A stretch of 64,000 nt of DNA from Ndongobacter massiliensis (GCF_900120375.1 NZ_LT635480.1:434001-498000), one strand, 5' to 3'; counted from the first letter of the stretch, positions 9,526-16,295 are shown. The notes: a model not told the origin generated them from the sequence alone. Numbers and translations are program-made.

Positions 9526-10506
9526 ATGGCATATCAGTATATCGATAGCGGACGTGCGCGAAGTTATGACGTCGGACGCGGCGGAAAAAAGATTGACCGC
9601 ATTGTTATCCATCACTGGGGGACGCGCGGACAGCGTTTTGAGAATGTAGTGCGGTGGTTTTTGTATAGCGCGCCCACATCCGCACACTACGTCGCGGAGG
9701 CAGGACGCGTGCAAAAGGTCGTGGATGAGGCGGACACCGCATGGCACGCAGGGATCTATGATATCAATCAACGGAGTATCGGAATCGAATGCAGACCGGA
9801 GGCAACCGATGAAGACTACGAAACTATTGGAGAACTTGTCTGTGATATCTGGAGAAGACACGGAAAAATTCCGCTAACACCGCACCGAAGATATGTAGCA
9901 ACCGATTGTCCGGGTGTATATGACCTGGACCGCATTGCCCGTATCGCAGAAAAATACTATAGCGGACAGGCCCCGCGTGAGGAGCTTCCGCAAGACACTG
10001 TGCCAACACCTGATCTTTTACGCGTACAAGTCGGCGCCTACCGCGTACGGGAAAATGCCGCCGCCATGGAAAAAAAGCTGAAAGAGCGTGGATATGATAC
10101 CTATGTTACATCGTCCAACGGCTTGTATCGTGTGCAGGTGGGAGCCTATAAAAACGTACAAAACGCAGCAAAAATGGCAGAAAGCTTGCGCAATGACGGT
10201 TTTGATACCTATATCGTAGGGCATGGCATCCCCGAAAAAGAGACGGGCATTGACGGCGTATCAGGCTATCCTGAAACGGGGACTTTTTATCCGAACGACG
10301 TTATCAATGTGCGCAGATCGCCATCGACAGATGGGGAAGTCGTCGCACAGTACCATCCGGGCGAATCGGTGACCTATGACAGCGTGTATATCACGGGCGG
10401 CTATGTATGGATCAGCTACATCGGAGCAAGCGGCAAACGCAACTATCTGGCTTGTCGGACGTATCGGGACGGCAAACGCGGCGCGCTCTGGGGGCATATC
10501 GAGTAA
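9526..10506 (+). CDS. Endolysin: N-acetylmuramoyl-L-alanine amidase with SPOR and SH3-like domains
   Basis: The 326-residue lysin cuts the amide bond between muramic acid and the stem peptide. Residues about 20-150 form an Amidase_2 (PGRP-like) fold: the zinc-site start IVIHHWG, a middle TAWHAG and a TPHRRYVATDCPG segment holding His and Cys/Asp positions. Residues about 164-235 hold two tandem repeats each opening with RVQVGAY, typical of a SPOR peptidoglycan-binding domain. The C-terminal 70 residues (INVRRSPSTDGEVVAQY) look like a bacterial SH3 wall-binding domain. A strong AAGGAGG precedes the ATG. The next gene is the holin. Confidence 0.92.
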   Translation: MAYQYIDSGRARSYDVGRGGKKIDRIVIHHWGTRGQRFENVVRWFLYSAPTSAHYVAEAGRVQKVVDEADTAWHAGIYDINQRSIGIECRPEATDEDYETIGELVCDIWRRHGKIPLTPHRRYVATDCPGVYDLDRIARIAEKYYSGQAPREELPQDTVPTPDLLRVQVGAYRVRENAAAMEKKLKERGYDTYVTSSNGLYRVQVGAYKNVQNAAKMAESLRNDGFDTYIVGHGIPEKETGIDGVSGYPETGTFYPNDVINVRRSPSTDGEVVAQYHPGESVTYDSVYITGGYVWISYIGASGKRNYLACRTYRDGKRGALWGHIE

Positions 10507-10524
10507 AAAGGAGAGGAGGTAAAA

Positions 10525-10770
10525 ATGGAGCAGATCACAATGTTGGGACTCTCGGCAATTGTCGTCGGACTGGTCGAGGTGGTAAAGCGTGCTGGACTGC
10601 CTGATCGCGTGGCGCCAATAGCTGCGCTTGCGATCGGTATCGGTATCGCCTTTATCGGCAAAACATGGCTACCCACGCAAGGAGCGGCAGATATCATCCT
10701 GTATGGTCTCATCATGGGGCTGTCCTCGATGGGGCTGTACTCAGGCGGACGAGCAATCGTGGAAAAGTAG
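10525..10770 (+). CDS. Phage holin
   Basis: An 81-residue protein has two to three hydrophobic segments (about 7-20, 29-46 and 55-72) and a short charged tail. It follows the endolysin by 18 bases with a strong ribosome binding site (GGAGAGGAGG). Holins of this size and topology open the membrane at the lysis time and release the endolysin. The assignment rests on topology and position. Confidence 0.8.
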   Translation: MEQITMLGLSAIVVGLVEVVKRAGLPDRVAPIAALAIGIGIAFIGKTWLPTQGAADIILYGLIMGLSSMGLYSGGRAIVEK

Positions 10771-10822
10771 GAATGACACCATAGGCGAAACAGTCCGGGA
10801 TAAAAAAACTATACACAAAATC

Positions 10823-10850
10823 AGCCGCTCCTTGTGGGCGGCTTTTTTTT
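10823..10850 (+). terminator. Intrinsic terminator after the lysis genes
   Basis: AGCCGC (10823-10828) pairs with GCGGCT (10838-10843), followed by eight T. It closes the late transcript after the holin and separates it from the cargo genes. Confidence 0.85.
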
Positions 10851-10939
10851 GTATGGCATAGACAAATGAAAAAGTGTCCTTCGATATTTACGAAATATAA
10901 AATATTGGGTATAGTATGACCAGAAAGGAGGGAATGGCT

Positions 10940-11167
10940 GTGGAAAAAAAATACGAAAGTTATACGAATATATTGTTTCCAAAATTCAGCTTCTATAGAG
11001 GGGTAGGACGCGTTTTTGACCTTTTTGGAAGAACCAATAGCTATAATATATCGAAAACGCCGAAAGAAGCAGACGAAAAAGCCATTCGCTCGGATTGGCT
11101 AACCGTCGGAAATGATATTAGAAACGCGGAAAGTTCTTTGAGAAAAAAGTATGGTTCAAAAGGATAA
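10940..11167 (+). CDS. Small cargo protein upstream of the DUF2335 gene
   Basis: A protein of about 75 residues (MEKKYESYTNILFPKFSFY...), soluble and basic, without a recognised domain. I choose GTG 10940 because AGGAGG (10927-10932) is 7-8 bases upstream; the in-frame ATG at 10934 is only 1-2 bases from it. The gene overlaps the next one by 17 bases, so the two are coupled and probably act together. It lies between the phage lysis terminator and attR, where lysogenic-conversion genes usually sit. Confidence 0.65.
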   Translation: MEKKYESYTNILFPKFSFYRGVGRVFDLFGRTNSYNISKTPKEADEKAIRSDWLTVGNDIRNAESSLRKKYGSKG

Positions 11168-11699
11168 AAACAGAAACTCCGTCAGCTCCGCTTTTGGTGA
11201 GAATACAAAACTTTCGCCTAACCCGAAAGACATAGAAGAAGCTCGGCATTTTATAAAGGAACATCCGGATCGAGTTGCGCGTTATTTAGTTCAAATGGAG
11301 CGTATAGAAGAACGTGTAGAATACTTTAGCGGTCCGTTACCGCCGCCAAAAACCTTGGAGGCGTATAAAGCTATTGATCCTACGTTTCCGGATAGAATAC
11401 TTTCTATGGCAGAAAATCAAGCGGCTCACAGACAAAGCATCGAGAAGCAAGTCATCAGAAATGACAGCAAGAACGAAAGGCTCGGAACTATATTTGCGTT
11501 TCTTCTAATTTTCTTTTCTTTATTGATTTCCGCCTTTCTCCTATACCACGGAAAAGGGATTGAAAGTTTAGCAATTTTAATGAGTACGGTGGTTCCCGTT
11601 TTAATTGTTTTTATTACAGGGAAGAGTCAACAAGAAAAGAACTTAGCATCAAAAGACCAAGCAATGGAGGAAAACGAGCCTAAAAATAACGCTGAATAA
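11151..11699 (+). CDS. DUF2335-family membrane protein (prophage cargo)
   Basis: A 182-residue protein with a hydrophilic N-terminus, a conserved-looking core (GPLPPPKTLEAYKAIDP, then RILSMAENQAAHRQSIEKQ) and two membrane helices at about 118-136 and 140-157. This order matches the DUF2335 family of predicted membrane proteins, often found in prophages and islands, with no established function. It is coupled to the 75-residue gene before it and followed at once by an intrinsic terminator. A role in superinfection exclusion or phage defence is possible but only inferred from location. Confidence 0.75.
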   Translation: MVQKDKNRNSVSSAFGENTKLSPNPKDIEEARHFIKEHPDRVARYLVQMERIEERVEYFSGPLPPPKTLEAYKAIDPTFPDRILSMAENQAAHRQSIEKQVIRNDSKNERLGTIFAFLLIFFSLLISAFLLYHGKGIESLAILMSTVVPVLIVFITGKSQQEKNLASKDQAMEENEPKNNAE

Positions 11700-11706
11700 C
11701 TATCGT

Positions 11707-11734
11707 AGCCGCCTGAAATAGGCGGCTTTTTTTT
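11707..11734 (+). terminator. Intrinsic terminator after DUF2335 gene
   Basis: AGCCGCC (11707-11713), loop TGAAATA, GGCGGCT (11721-11727), then T tract to 11734. Confidence 0.88.
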
Positions 11735-11768
11735 GTTGGAAAAATTCAAACAAAATCGAAAATAATAG

Positions 11769-11797
11769 TTGACAGAATATAAACCATTGTATATAAT
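11769..11797 (+). promoter_or_regulatory. Perfect consensus sigma-A promoter
   Basis: TTGACA (11769-11774), 17-base spacer, TATAAT (11792-11797). Both hexamers match consensus exactly. The predicted transcript starts near 11804 and at once forms a small hairpin (GAGGTT 11805-11810, GAGAG loop, AACCTC 11816-11821) before the ribosome binding site of a 26-residue peptide. A promoter this strong driving a tiny membrane peptide is typical of type I toxin or small-RNA loci. Confidence 0.88.
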
Positions 11798-11846
11798 ATT
11801 AGCAGAGGTTGAGAGAACCTCAATACGAAAGAAAGGAGGAAAGGGA

Positions 11847-11927
11847 ATGAATATAGATACAATAATAGCTCTAATCCAACTGATAATCGGTGCAGCAACA
11901 CTGATAATAACAATCAGAAAGGATTAG
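11847..11927 (+). CDS. 26-residue hydrophobic peptide (type I toxin/holin-like toxin candidate)
   Basis: MNIDTIIALIQLIIGAAT is followed by LIITIRKD: one membrane helix with a short positive end. It has a strong ribosome binding site (AAAGGAGG, spacing 7) and a perfect promoter upstream. Size, topology and context resemble small holin-like toxins and other type I toxins of Firmicutes. Its end runs into two strong GC-rich hairpins. No antisense RNA could be confirmed by eye. It may also be a membrane signal peptide or a leader for the genes after it. Confidence 0.6.
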   Translation: MNIDTIIALIQLIIGAATLIITIRKD

Positions 11928-11937
11928 AGCCAATAGC

Positions 11938-11968
11938 GAGGGGCGAAAGCCCCTCCCCCTGATGGGGG
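11938..11968 (+). promoter_or_regulatory. Tandem GC-rich hairpins between two membrane peptides
   Basis: GAGGGGC (11938-11944) with GAAA tetraloop and GCCCCTC (11949-11955) abuts CCCCC (11955-11959), loop TGAT, GGGGG (11964-11968). Neither has a T tract, so they look like RNA stability or translation-control structures rather than terminators. In an otherwise AT-rich stretch they stand out and may regulate the poorly primed peptide at 11992. Confidence 0.6.
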
Positions 11969-11991
11969 TGTATCTATCATATACCCGAAAA

Positions 11992-12084
11992 ATGAAAATG
12001 ACAACATTACAAATCTTACTCATTGCGAACTTGGTTATTAGCACTATAAATTTGTTTATTCAAATTCAAGAAAGGAGAAAATAG
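11992..12084 (+). CDS. 30-residue membrane peptide coupled to the 66-residue gene
   Basis: It reads MKMTTLQILLIANLVIST then INLFIQIQERRK: one membrane helix with a basic end. There is no clear ribosome binding site before the ATG, but upstream hairpins suggest controlled translation. Its TAG stop overlaps the GTG start of the next gene (TAGTG, 12082-12086), so the two are translationally coupled. A membrane peptide plus charged protein arrangement recurs at 13243-13539. Confidence 0.5.
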   Translation: MKMTTLQILLIANLVISTINLFIQIQERRK

Positions 12085-12284
12085 TGGAGAAAAAAACCAG
12101 CGACGCTCAAATGCGTGCAACCAGAAAGTGGCAAGAAAAGAATCCGGAAAGACGACGATATAATTCTTATAAGTCCTCTGCTCGGTCTTTTATTCGCAAC
12201 CACGCTACGGAAGAAGATCTACAAGAACTTGAGTCTCTCATCCAGGAAAGGCGCCAAAAGTTGGAGGAAGAAGAGGGGGTATAG
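12084..12284 (+). CDS. Small charged KWQEKN-type phage protein
   Basis: A 66-residue, highly charged, helical protein with a core RKWQEKNPERRRY and ARSFIRNHATEEDLQELE. Start is GTG 12084, with AAAGGAG upstream inside the preceding peptide gene. I recognise this as a recurrent unnamed small protein near the ends of Gram-positive prophages. A second, frameshifted copy lies at 13349-13539. RNA or DNA binding is possible given the basic N-terminal half, but no function is known to me. Confidence 0.7.
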   Translation: MEKKTSDAQMRATRKWQEKNPERRRYNSYKSSARSFIRNHATEEDLQELESLIQERRQKLEEEEGV

Positions 12285-12303
12285 CTCCTCTTCTTTCCTT
12301 TCG
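12265..12303 (+). terminator. Terminator overlapping the end of the 66-residue gene
   Basis: GGAAGAAGAGG (12265-12275) pairs, with one bulge, with CCTCTTCTTTCC (12287-12298). A weak T-rich run follows. The stem includes the stop codon region of the gene. Confidence 0.5.
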
Positions 12304-12460
12304 TAAAAAAGCTTTCGACCGCAGTCATGTGTTGTACATAAAATTCTGTACATATTACCAAAAATAGCCCAAATGGTAAAAAATCAAAGTGCAGACGGAG
12401 TAGAAAATCCGCTTAAAAGCTTGGTTTCACGCATCTAAGGATGGCGGAAAACATGGGTTT

Positions 12461-12510
12461 TCTAACTTTTAATCAGGGTGTCCGGGGTTCGAATCCCCGA
12501 TGGGTCACCA
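12461..12510 (+). other. Prophage attachment site attR: 3' fragment of tRNA-Lys
   Basis: The segment has an anticodon loop CTTTTAA (UUU, Lys) at 12466-12472, a perfect T-arm with GTTCGAA loop, the acceptor 3' strand ATGGGTC and an encoded CCA ending at 12510. The 5' half is absent: upstream bases do not pair with the acceptor strand or the anticodon stem. A tRNA 3' fragment downstream of lysis and cargo genes is the usual mark of integrase-mediated insertion into a tRNA gene. The intact tRNA-Lys should be at the left end, outside this window. Confidence 0.85.
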
Positions 12511-12519
12511 ACGGAAAAG

Positions 12520-12557
12520 CCGCTTGAAATCAATGGTTTCAGGCGGTTATTTCTTTT
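12520..12557 (+). terminator. Terminator downstream of the original tRNA-Lys
   Basis: CCGCTTGAAA (12520-12529) pairs with TTTCAGGCGG (12537-12546; one G-U), then TTATTTCTTTT. It probably served the original tRNA gene before phage insertion. Confidence 0.7.
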
Positions 12558-12613
12558 GCGCATTTGTTCGAGTTTCTGTGTTTGTCCCCGTTTCAATAAT
12601 TTATTATTTTTCC

Positions 12614-12859
12614 ATGCCGCTTGTCGAAAGATTCGGCGAAGCGCTTGGCATTCGCCTGAACTATGATATGACTCAGTCATGGAATCGCTTAATTGAGGGG
12701 AAAAGCATTCAAGAGCATGATATGATACTATTACAGCACAAGCGACCGGAGCTTTATTATATGTATGAAAACAGATGTCGTATCAAGAGTCTCACGATAA
12801 AACATCGGAAACATATTTGTATAAACCGCCCGAGGAGAATAAATCATGTTAACATTTAA
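12614..12859 (+). pseudogene. Remnant C-terminal fragment of a phage or toxin-type protein
   Basis: About 81 residues read in frame (LVERFGEALGIRLNYDMTQSW, then IQEHDMILLQHKRPELYYMYE). The HDxxLLxHxxxEL pattern resembles C-terminal tails of phage head-morphogenesis or polymorphic-toxin proteins in Gram-positive bacteria. The later part loses that pattern. There is no ribosome binding site, and the frame runs backward through the tRNA terminator, so this is best seen as a decayed 3' end. It overlaps the next gene by 14 bases. Identity uncertain. Confidence 0.4.
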
Positions 12860-13073
12860 GTTAATAAGCATTATAGAAGAGTTCTACCATTATGAAATTT
12901 ATCCCGAAGGTGACGAGGATAAAAAAGGGTGGGTTATCTTTAATCCTGAGACGAAAGTCGTCAAAGAAAAAGTCAATCCAAAGAGTGCTTTCGATTGTAT
13001 CCCCAAATTCATAAGCGGGATGAAAGACAAAGATGGAAATTATAAAAAATCGGGCATGGTAGCCTGGTATTAA
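12846..13073 (+). CDS. 75-residue conserved-looking small protein
   Basis: An acidic protein (MLTFKLISIIEEFYHYEIYP start; EGDEDKKGWVIFNPETKVV; ending SGMVAWY) has a good ribosome binding site (GAGGAG, spacing 8) and its own terminator. I have the impression of similar small proteins encoded after phage head-morphogenesis or toxin genes, where they could act as immunity partners. That is inference from position after the 12614 fragment. It may be the surviving half of a lost pair. Confidence 0.6.
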   Translation: MLTFKLISIIEEFYHYEIYPEGDEDKKGWVIFNPETKVVKEKVNPKSAFDCIPKFISGMKDKDGNYKKSGMVAWY

Positions 13074-13077
13074 TATT

Positions 13078-13110
13078 AAGCACCTCTACAGGTTGGACGT
13101 GCTTTTTTTG
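13078..13110 (+). terminator. Intrinsic terminator after the 75-residue gene
   Basis: AAGCAC (13078-13083) pairs with GTGCTT (13099-13104), followed by a run of T. Confidence 0.65.
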
Positions 13111-13242
13111 TACCCGAAAGATAGTGGTAAAATGAAAAAAACTTCGCAAGATCGTACGGGAGCTTACGAAGCCGGTGCTTGAAATCAGCACTTTTCTATC
13201 GGTAATCAAGCCCATCTCTGTCCGGATAGTATCATCTGTTTC

Positions 13243-13335
13243 ATGGAATCGAATGGAAAAATCAGAAAGTTAGTATTTGAGAGTCTGCGCTTGGTTTTGA
13301 TTTGTGTTGGACTGCTTTATCTACTACTGAAATGA
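13243..13335 (+). CDS. 30-residue membrane peptide, second module
   Basis: The reading MESNGKIRKLVFESLRLVLI then CVGLLYLLLK gives a charged N-terminus and one membrane helix. There is no strong ribosome binding site. It lies 13 bases before the frameshifted KWQEKN-type gene, reproducing the peptide-plus-charged-protein layout at 11992-12284, although the two peptides are not obviously related in sequence. Confidence is modest because the frame is short. Confidence 0.4.
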   Translation: MESNGKIRKLVFESLRLVLICVGLLYLLLK

Positions 13336-13348
13336 AGAGGGAAACAAT

Positions 13349-13539
13349 ATGAAAAAAACGCACAAACAGAGGCAAATAAAAAATGGCAAGAAAAGAATAG
13401 AGAGCATACCAAATATCTGCGAAACCGTTCTACCGCAAGATCGTTTGTTAGAAAATGGGCGCAAGCAAAAGATCTACAAGAACTCGAGTTGCTAATCCAA
13501 GAAAGACGCGCTGTACTGGATAAAAAAACGGGGGAATAA
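13349..13539 (+). pseudogene. Frameshifted paralogue of the KWQEKN-type gene
   Basis: From ATG 13349 the gene reads out of frame after a run of seven A (13352-13358) and stops at 13495. With one more A the same DNA encodes a 63-residue protein with ANKKWQEKNREHTKYL and ARSFVRKWAQAKDLQELE, ending at 13539, clearly homologous to the 66-residue product of 12084-12284. So this is a single-base deletion in a homopolymer, or a slippage switch, or a sequencing error. A strong terminator follows. Confidence 0.75.
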
Positions 13540-13556
13540 TCCCCCCGTTCTTTTTT
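13528..13556 (+). terminator. Strong intrinsic terminator
   Basis: ACGGGGG (13528-13534), loop AATAAT, CCCCCCGT (13541-13548), then TCTTTTTT. It overlaps the end of the frameshifted gene and stops just before the tRNA-Pro on the other strand. Confidence 0.85.
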
Positions 13557-13632
13557 GGTCGGAGTGAGAGGATTCGAACCTCCGGCCTCCTGCTCCCGAA
13601 GCAGGCGCGCTACCGAGCTGCGCTACACCCCG
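13556..13632 (-). tRNA. tRNA-Pro (CGG)
   Basis: On the minus strand the 77-base sequence folds as a cloverleaf beginning CGGGGTGTAGCGCAGC. The anticodon loop TTCGGGA gives CGG, the T-loop is GTTCGAA and CCA is encoded. It separates the phage remnants from the PTS island. Confidence 0.95.
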
Positions 13633-13661
13633 TTAATACTTTTTCTTCAACAACTTTTACA

Positions 13662-13689
13662 ATTATACCATGCTCTGGGAAAATGTAAA
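13662..13689 (-). promoter_or_regulatory. Promoter of tRNA-Pro
   Basis: Minus strand: TTTACA (13689-13684), 16-base spacer, TATAAT (13667-13662), about 30 bases upstream of the tRNA 5' end. Confidence 0.6.
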
Positions 13690-13811
13690 GAGGGATGAAA
13701 ATAAAGAGGGGGATAAGGTCTGACATAACAACAAATGGTGGAAAGATTTTTTAGTCTACCTTGATTGATACGACAAGCATAGTAAGAATCTTTTCTGTTT
13801 TACATAAGCAA

Positions 13812-16295
13812 TCAAATATGATTCCTGCCCTCTCCATAATTAACGAACATTTCGATTAACATACCCATTTCAGATAGAGGAAGGTGAAAAGAGAAAGTTT
13901 CTTCAAGCGTAACAAAATTCTTTTCAATAGAATAAAATATCTCAGGGTGGTTTTTAATGGCGATTTTTGATTTGGTATCATTTAACGGTTCCTTTTTTAT
14001 GCATCGTTCGATAAGAAAAACTCCGTGATACAAAAAGCGGATTAGAATTTCATCGGATATTGTTAGATGCAAATCGCTCAGAATGCCGGTCAGTGATTTA
14101 TATAAAAATTGACAAGCCTTCCGCGCATTCAAAAAAACCAAAATATCATTGAAAGCATTCTCAGACAGATCTTTTAATAGATCTAATGTATGGCGATCTC
14201 CAGTCATGCTTTTTTTTGATTCTGTGGGTGTTGGTATATTAACCTTTAGTTCCGCTAATGTGCAATCCAGAGAGTTCATTTTTTCCAACAACCGTGCTAA
14301 TTGAGCCAGATTGAGACTAGGAATGATTAAAAGGTTTTTTGGTAATGGGTTTGGAAGTAATTGTTGTAATGTATCCACATTATCTGTTGCCAAAACCATA
14401 CCCTTGCCACGGTCGACTTCTTTCAAGAATTTGCTAAGGCTATCACAATTCTCTGCATTTTTTGATTCCGGATTACCATGGGATAGAAATTCGGTTTCTG
14501 TACTTGTGTTAGGTAGAGAAAAGCTGTGCGTGGTTACATTTTCATTTATATTGTTTAAATAAACTTTGTAATTTTGTAGCAGATCAGCGTCTTTTGACAA
14601 AAGGATCAGTTGAATATATACCTTATTAATCCATATGGAACTTAACTCCAAATAAACTTCAATATACTTAATTTCATACTCTGGTAAAGAAAGCATATAA
14701 CGAGAATGTAAGATTGAAGCAATTTTAAGCGCTATTTCCCTATACTTAGAAGTTGAAGCTTTTTCACAGGCAATCAACTCTTTTTTTAAATTCAGTTGCT
14801 CATTTTCTGCTGAAGGTGCAAGGTGATAGTCTTGAATATTTCCTTGTCGTATACTTCTTATGACGGAAGACAAGTGATACAGCAGCCCATATAAAAGTTT
14901 TTCATTTTTCAAGATATCCATGTCGTGAAAGCTGGGCAGCAAAGAAGCATAGATATCTTGAAGAAGCAAAGAATGAACAGCATTTAGTGGGAGTGTAGTT
15001 ATATGAGTGATGTACTCGCGACAATTTTTTTTAATCTCTCCGCTTACCTCTTGAAAATTTTGCAATTGGTGAAATGGTATATTGCGATTTAATCGATAAA
15101 TAAAATCCAGCTCTAGATTGTTCCGCAAAGCTGAAAAAGTAAGCGAATCGTTCTGAAATAGATTTAAGAACGCATCCATTTCATCTCGCCGAGAGGGTTC
15201 TAACTGAATACAGTTAAGAAGGCTCTCAGATAAATCATAGAGAGTTAATTCAATATATATGGAATTTCTATTACCGCTTTTATATAATGCTCGTGCACAA
15301 GCTCCCTGGATTTCGCTCTGAAGCTGTGCAATATTATTTTTATAGTGTGCCATTAAAAAACATTTCAAAACTTCTTTTGGAACGTGAATAGTTTTATTTA
15401 TCCGTTTTGTCTCCTGTTGAAAGATTTGTAAGGCAAGGACAAGTACTTCCTCAATGGAACGTTGGTCAAGGGCCGGAATGCAAGTTTTCACAGGAAACAT
15501 TTCCATCATTTCCTTTGGCAGACTTGAAGCGGTATAAATACCAATGATACGTGTTTTCTTGTAATTGCTCCATTTATTTGTGAGTAGTTGTAGGATTTTA
15601 TGTGGTAAAGATTCAATATGGTCTAAAATGAGAAATGAGTTTTTTGTTTGTTCTAATAATCCAACAGCTTCACTGGACTTGTTTTTATTCCCAAACAGCA
15701 ATGTTTTGGCATGATCAAAAGAGTCAAAATTATAAGTTGCACAATCAAATATTATGGGGGATTGTTGTTCGCTTATTACACCTGATTGTTGGGCAAAAAG
15801 CACTATATCTTTAGAAAAAGTACTTTTTCCTACGAATTTTGGCCCATAAAGTAGGACATTTAACCCAGCCGGGGGATATAAAATAGCGGCTTGGACTTCA
15901 GAAATAACCTTAGCCATGCGACTACGATCATTCATGATGTAATGTTCAAATGCGAGCTTCTTTTTTGGGAGGTCTTTTACAGTTGTGTTTTTAGTTGCTT
16001 TATAAAAAGCAAGCGTTTTGTTTTTCGGAAGGATTGAAGGCACATAAGATTCTGAGTCTGATAGTACTGAATTGACTAAGGACCTTAGCAGGAAGCGTGT
16101 GGGACGGCCTTCAGTTTTTACTAGGATGCCCGAACGGTGCAGGCGATTTAGTCGTCGGGAGAGATTTGCACGATCAATATGCAACTGCTTTGCTAAGTTA
16201 GTTGCATCGGTTTGAATTGAGGAAAAAGGTGTATTAATATCAAAATTTGCTAAATTTTTTCGTAATTGCTGAAGTATAAGTTCATCAGTGCTCAT
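13812..16295 (-). CDS. LevR-type PTS-regulated transcription activator, degenerate sigma-54 motif
   Basis: This 827-residue protein has an N-terminal winged helix (about 25-70, LAKQLHIDRANLSRRLNRL), an AAA+ domain (about 115-345) and PRD-like/EIIA-like regulatory parts to the end, including a final PRD-like block (NHPEIFYSIEKNFVTLEETF). Walker A is GPKFVGKST (151-159); Walker B is FLILDH, with Glu replaced by His. Where LevR proteins have LFGH..GAFTGA this one reads LFGNKNKSSEAVG, so the sigma-54 contact loop is missing. It diverges from the PTS operon that it very likely controls through PTS phosphorylation. Because the loop is lost, activation by the usual sigma-54 route is doubtful. Confidence 0.82.
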   Translation of the reverse strand: MSTDELILQQLRKNLANFDINTPFSSIQTDATNLAKQLHIDRANLSRRLNRLHRSGILVKTEGRPTRFLLRSLVNSVLSDSESYVPSILPKNKTLAFYKATKNTTVKDLPKKKLAFEHYIMNDRSRMAKVISEVQAAILYPPAGLNVLLYGPKFVGKSTFSKDIVLFAQQSGVISEQQSPIIFDCATYNFDSFDHAKTLLFGNKNKSSEAVGLLEQTKNSFLILDHIESLPHKILQLLTNKWSNYKKTRIIGIYTASSLPKEMMEMFPVKTCIPALDQRSIEEVLVLALQIFQQETKRINKTIHVPKEVLKCFLMAHYKNNIAQLQSEIQGACARALYKSGNRNSIYIELTLYDLSESLLNCIQLEPSRRDEMDAFLNLFQNDSLTFSALRNNLELDFIYRLNRNIPFHQLQNFQEVSGEIKKNCREYITHITTLPLNAVHSLLLQDIYASLLPSFHDMDILKNEKLLYGLLYHLSSVIRSIRQGNIQDYHLAPSAENEQLNLKKELIACEKASTSKYREIALKIASILHSRYMLSLPEYEIKYIEVYLELSSIWINKVYIQLILLSKDADLLQNYKVYLNNINENVTTHSFSLPNTSTETEFLSHGNPESKNAENCDSLSKFLKEVDRGKGMVLATDNVDTLQQLLPNPLPKNLLIIPSLNLAQLARLLEKMNSLDCTLAELKVNIPTPTESKKSMTGDRHTLDLLKDLSENAFNDILVFLNARKACQFLYKSLTGILSDLHLTISDEILIRFLYHGVFLIERCIKKEPLNDTKSKIAIKNHPEIFYSIEKNFVTLEETFSFHLPLSEMGMLIEMFVNYGEGRNHI

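Larger units (their letters stand above)
1..12510 (+). mobile_element. Prophage, right-hand part (tail, lysis, cargo, attR)
   Basis: A co-directional run of phage genes in canonical order (tail chaperone, tape measure, Dit, tail endopeptidase, fibre-like protein, amidase, holin, cargo) ends at a tRNA-Lys 3' fragment interpreted as attR. The left part (integrase, replication, head genes, intact tRNA-Lys) must lie outside the window. The tail genes overlap by ATGA or are a few bases apart and show no disruption, so this segment looks intact. Siphovirus morphology is inferred from the tape measure, Dit and tail-endopeptidase set and the absence of a contractile sheath gene in the visible part. 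Confidence 0.9.

Noticed and set aside
9467-9649. A 60-codon ORF overlapping the amidase start.
   Set aside because: It reads through a terminator hairpin and overlaps the amidase in another frame.
12461-12510. A functional tRNA-Lys gene.
   Set aside because: The 5' half is missing and the bases upstream cannot form the acceptor, D or anticodon stems.
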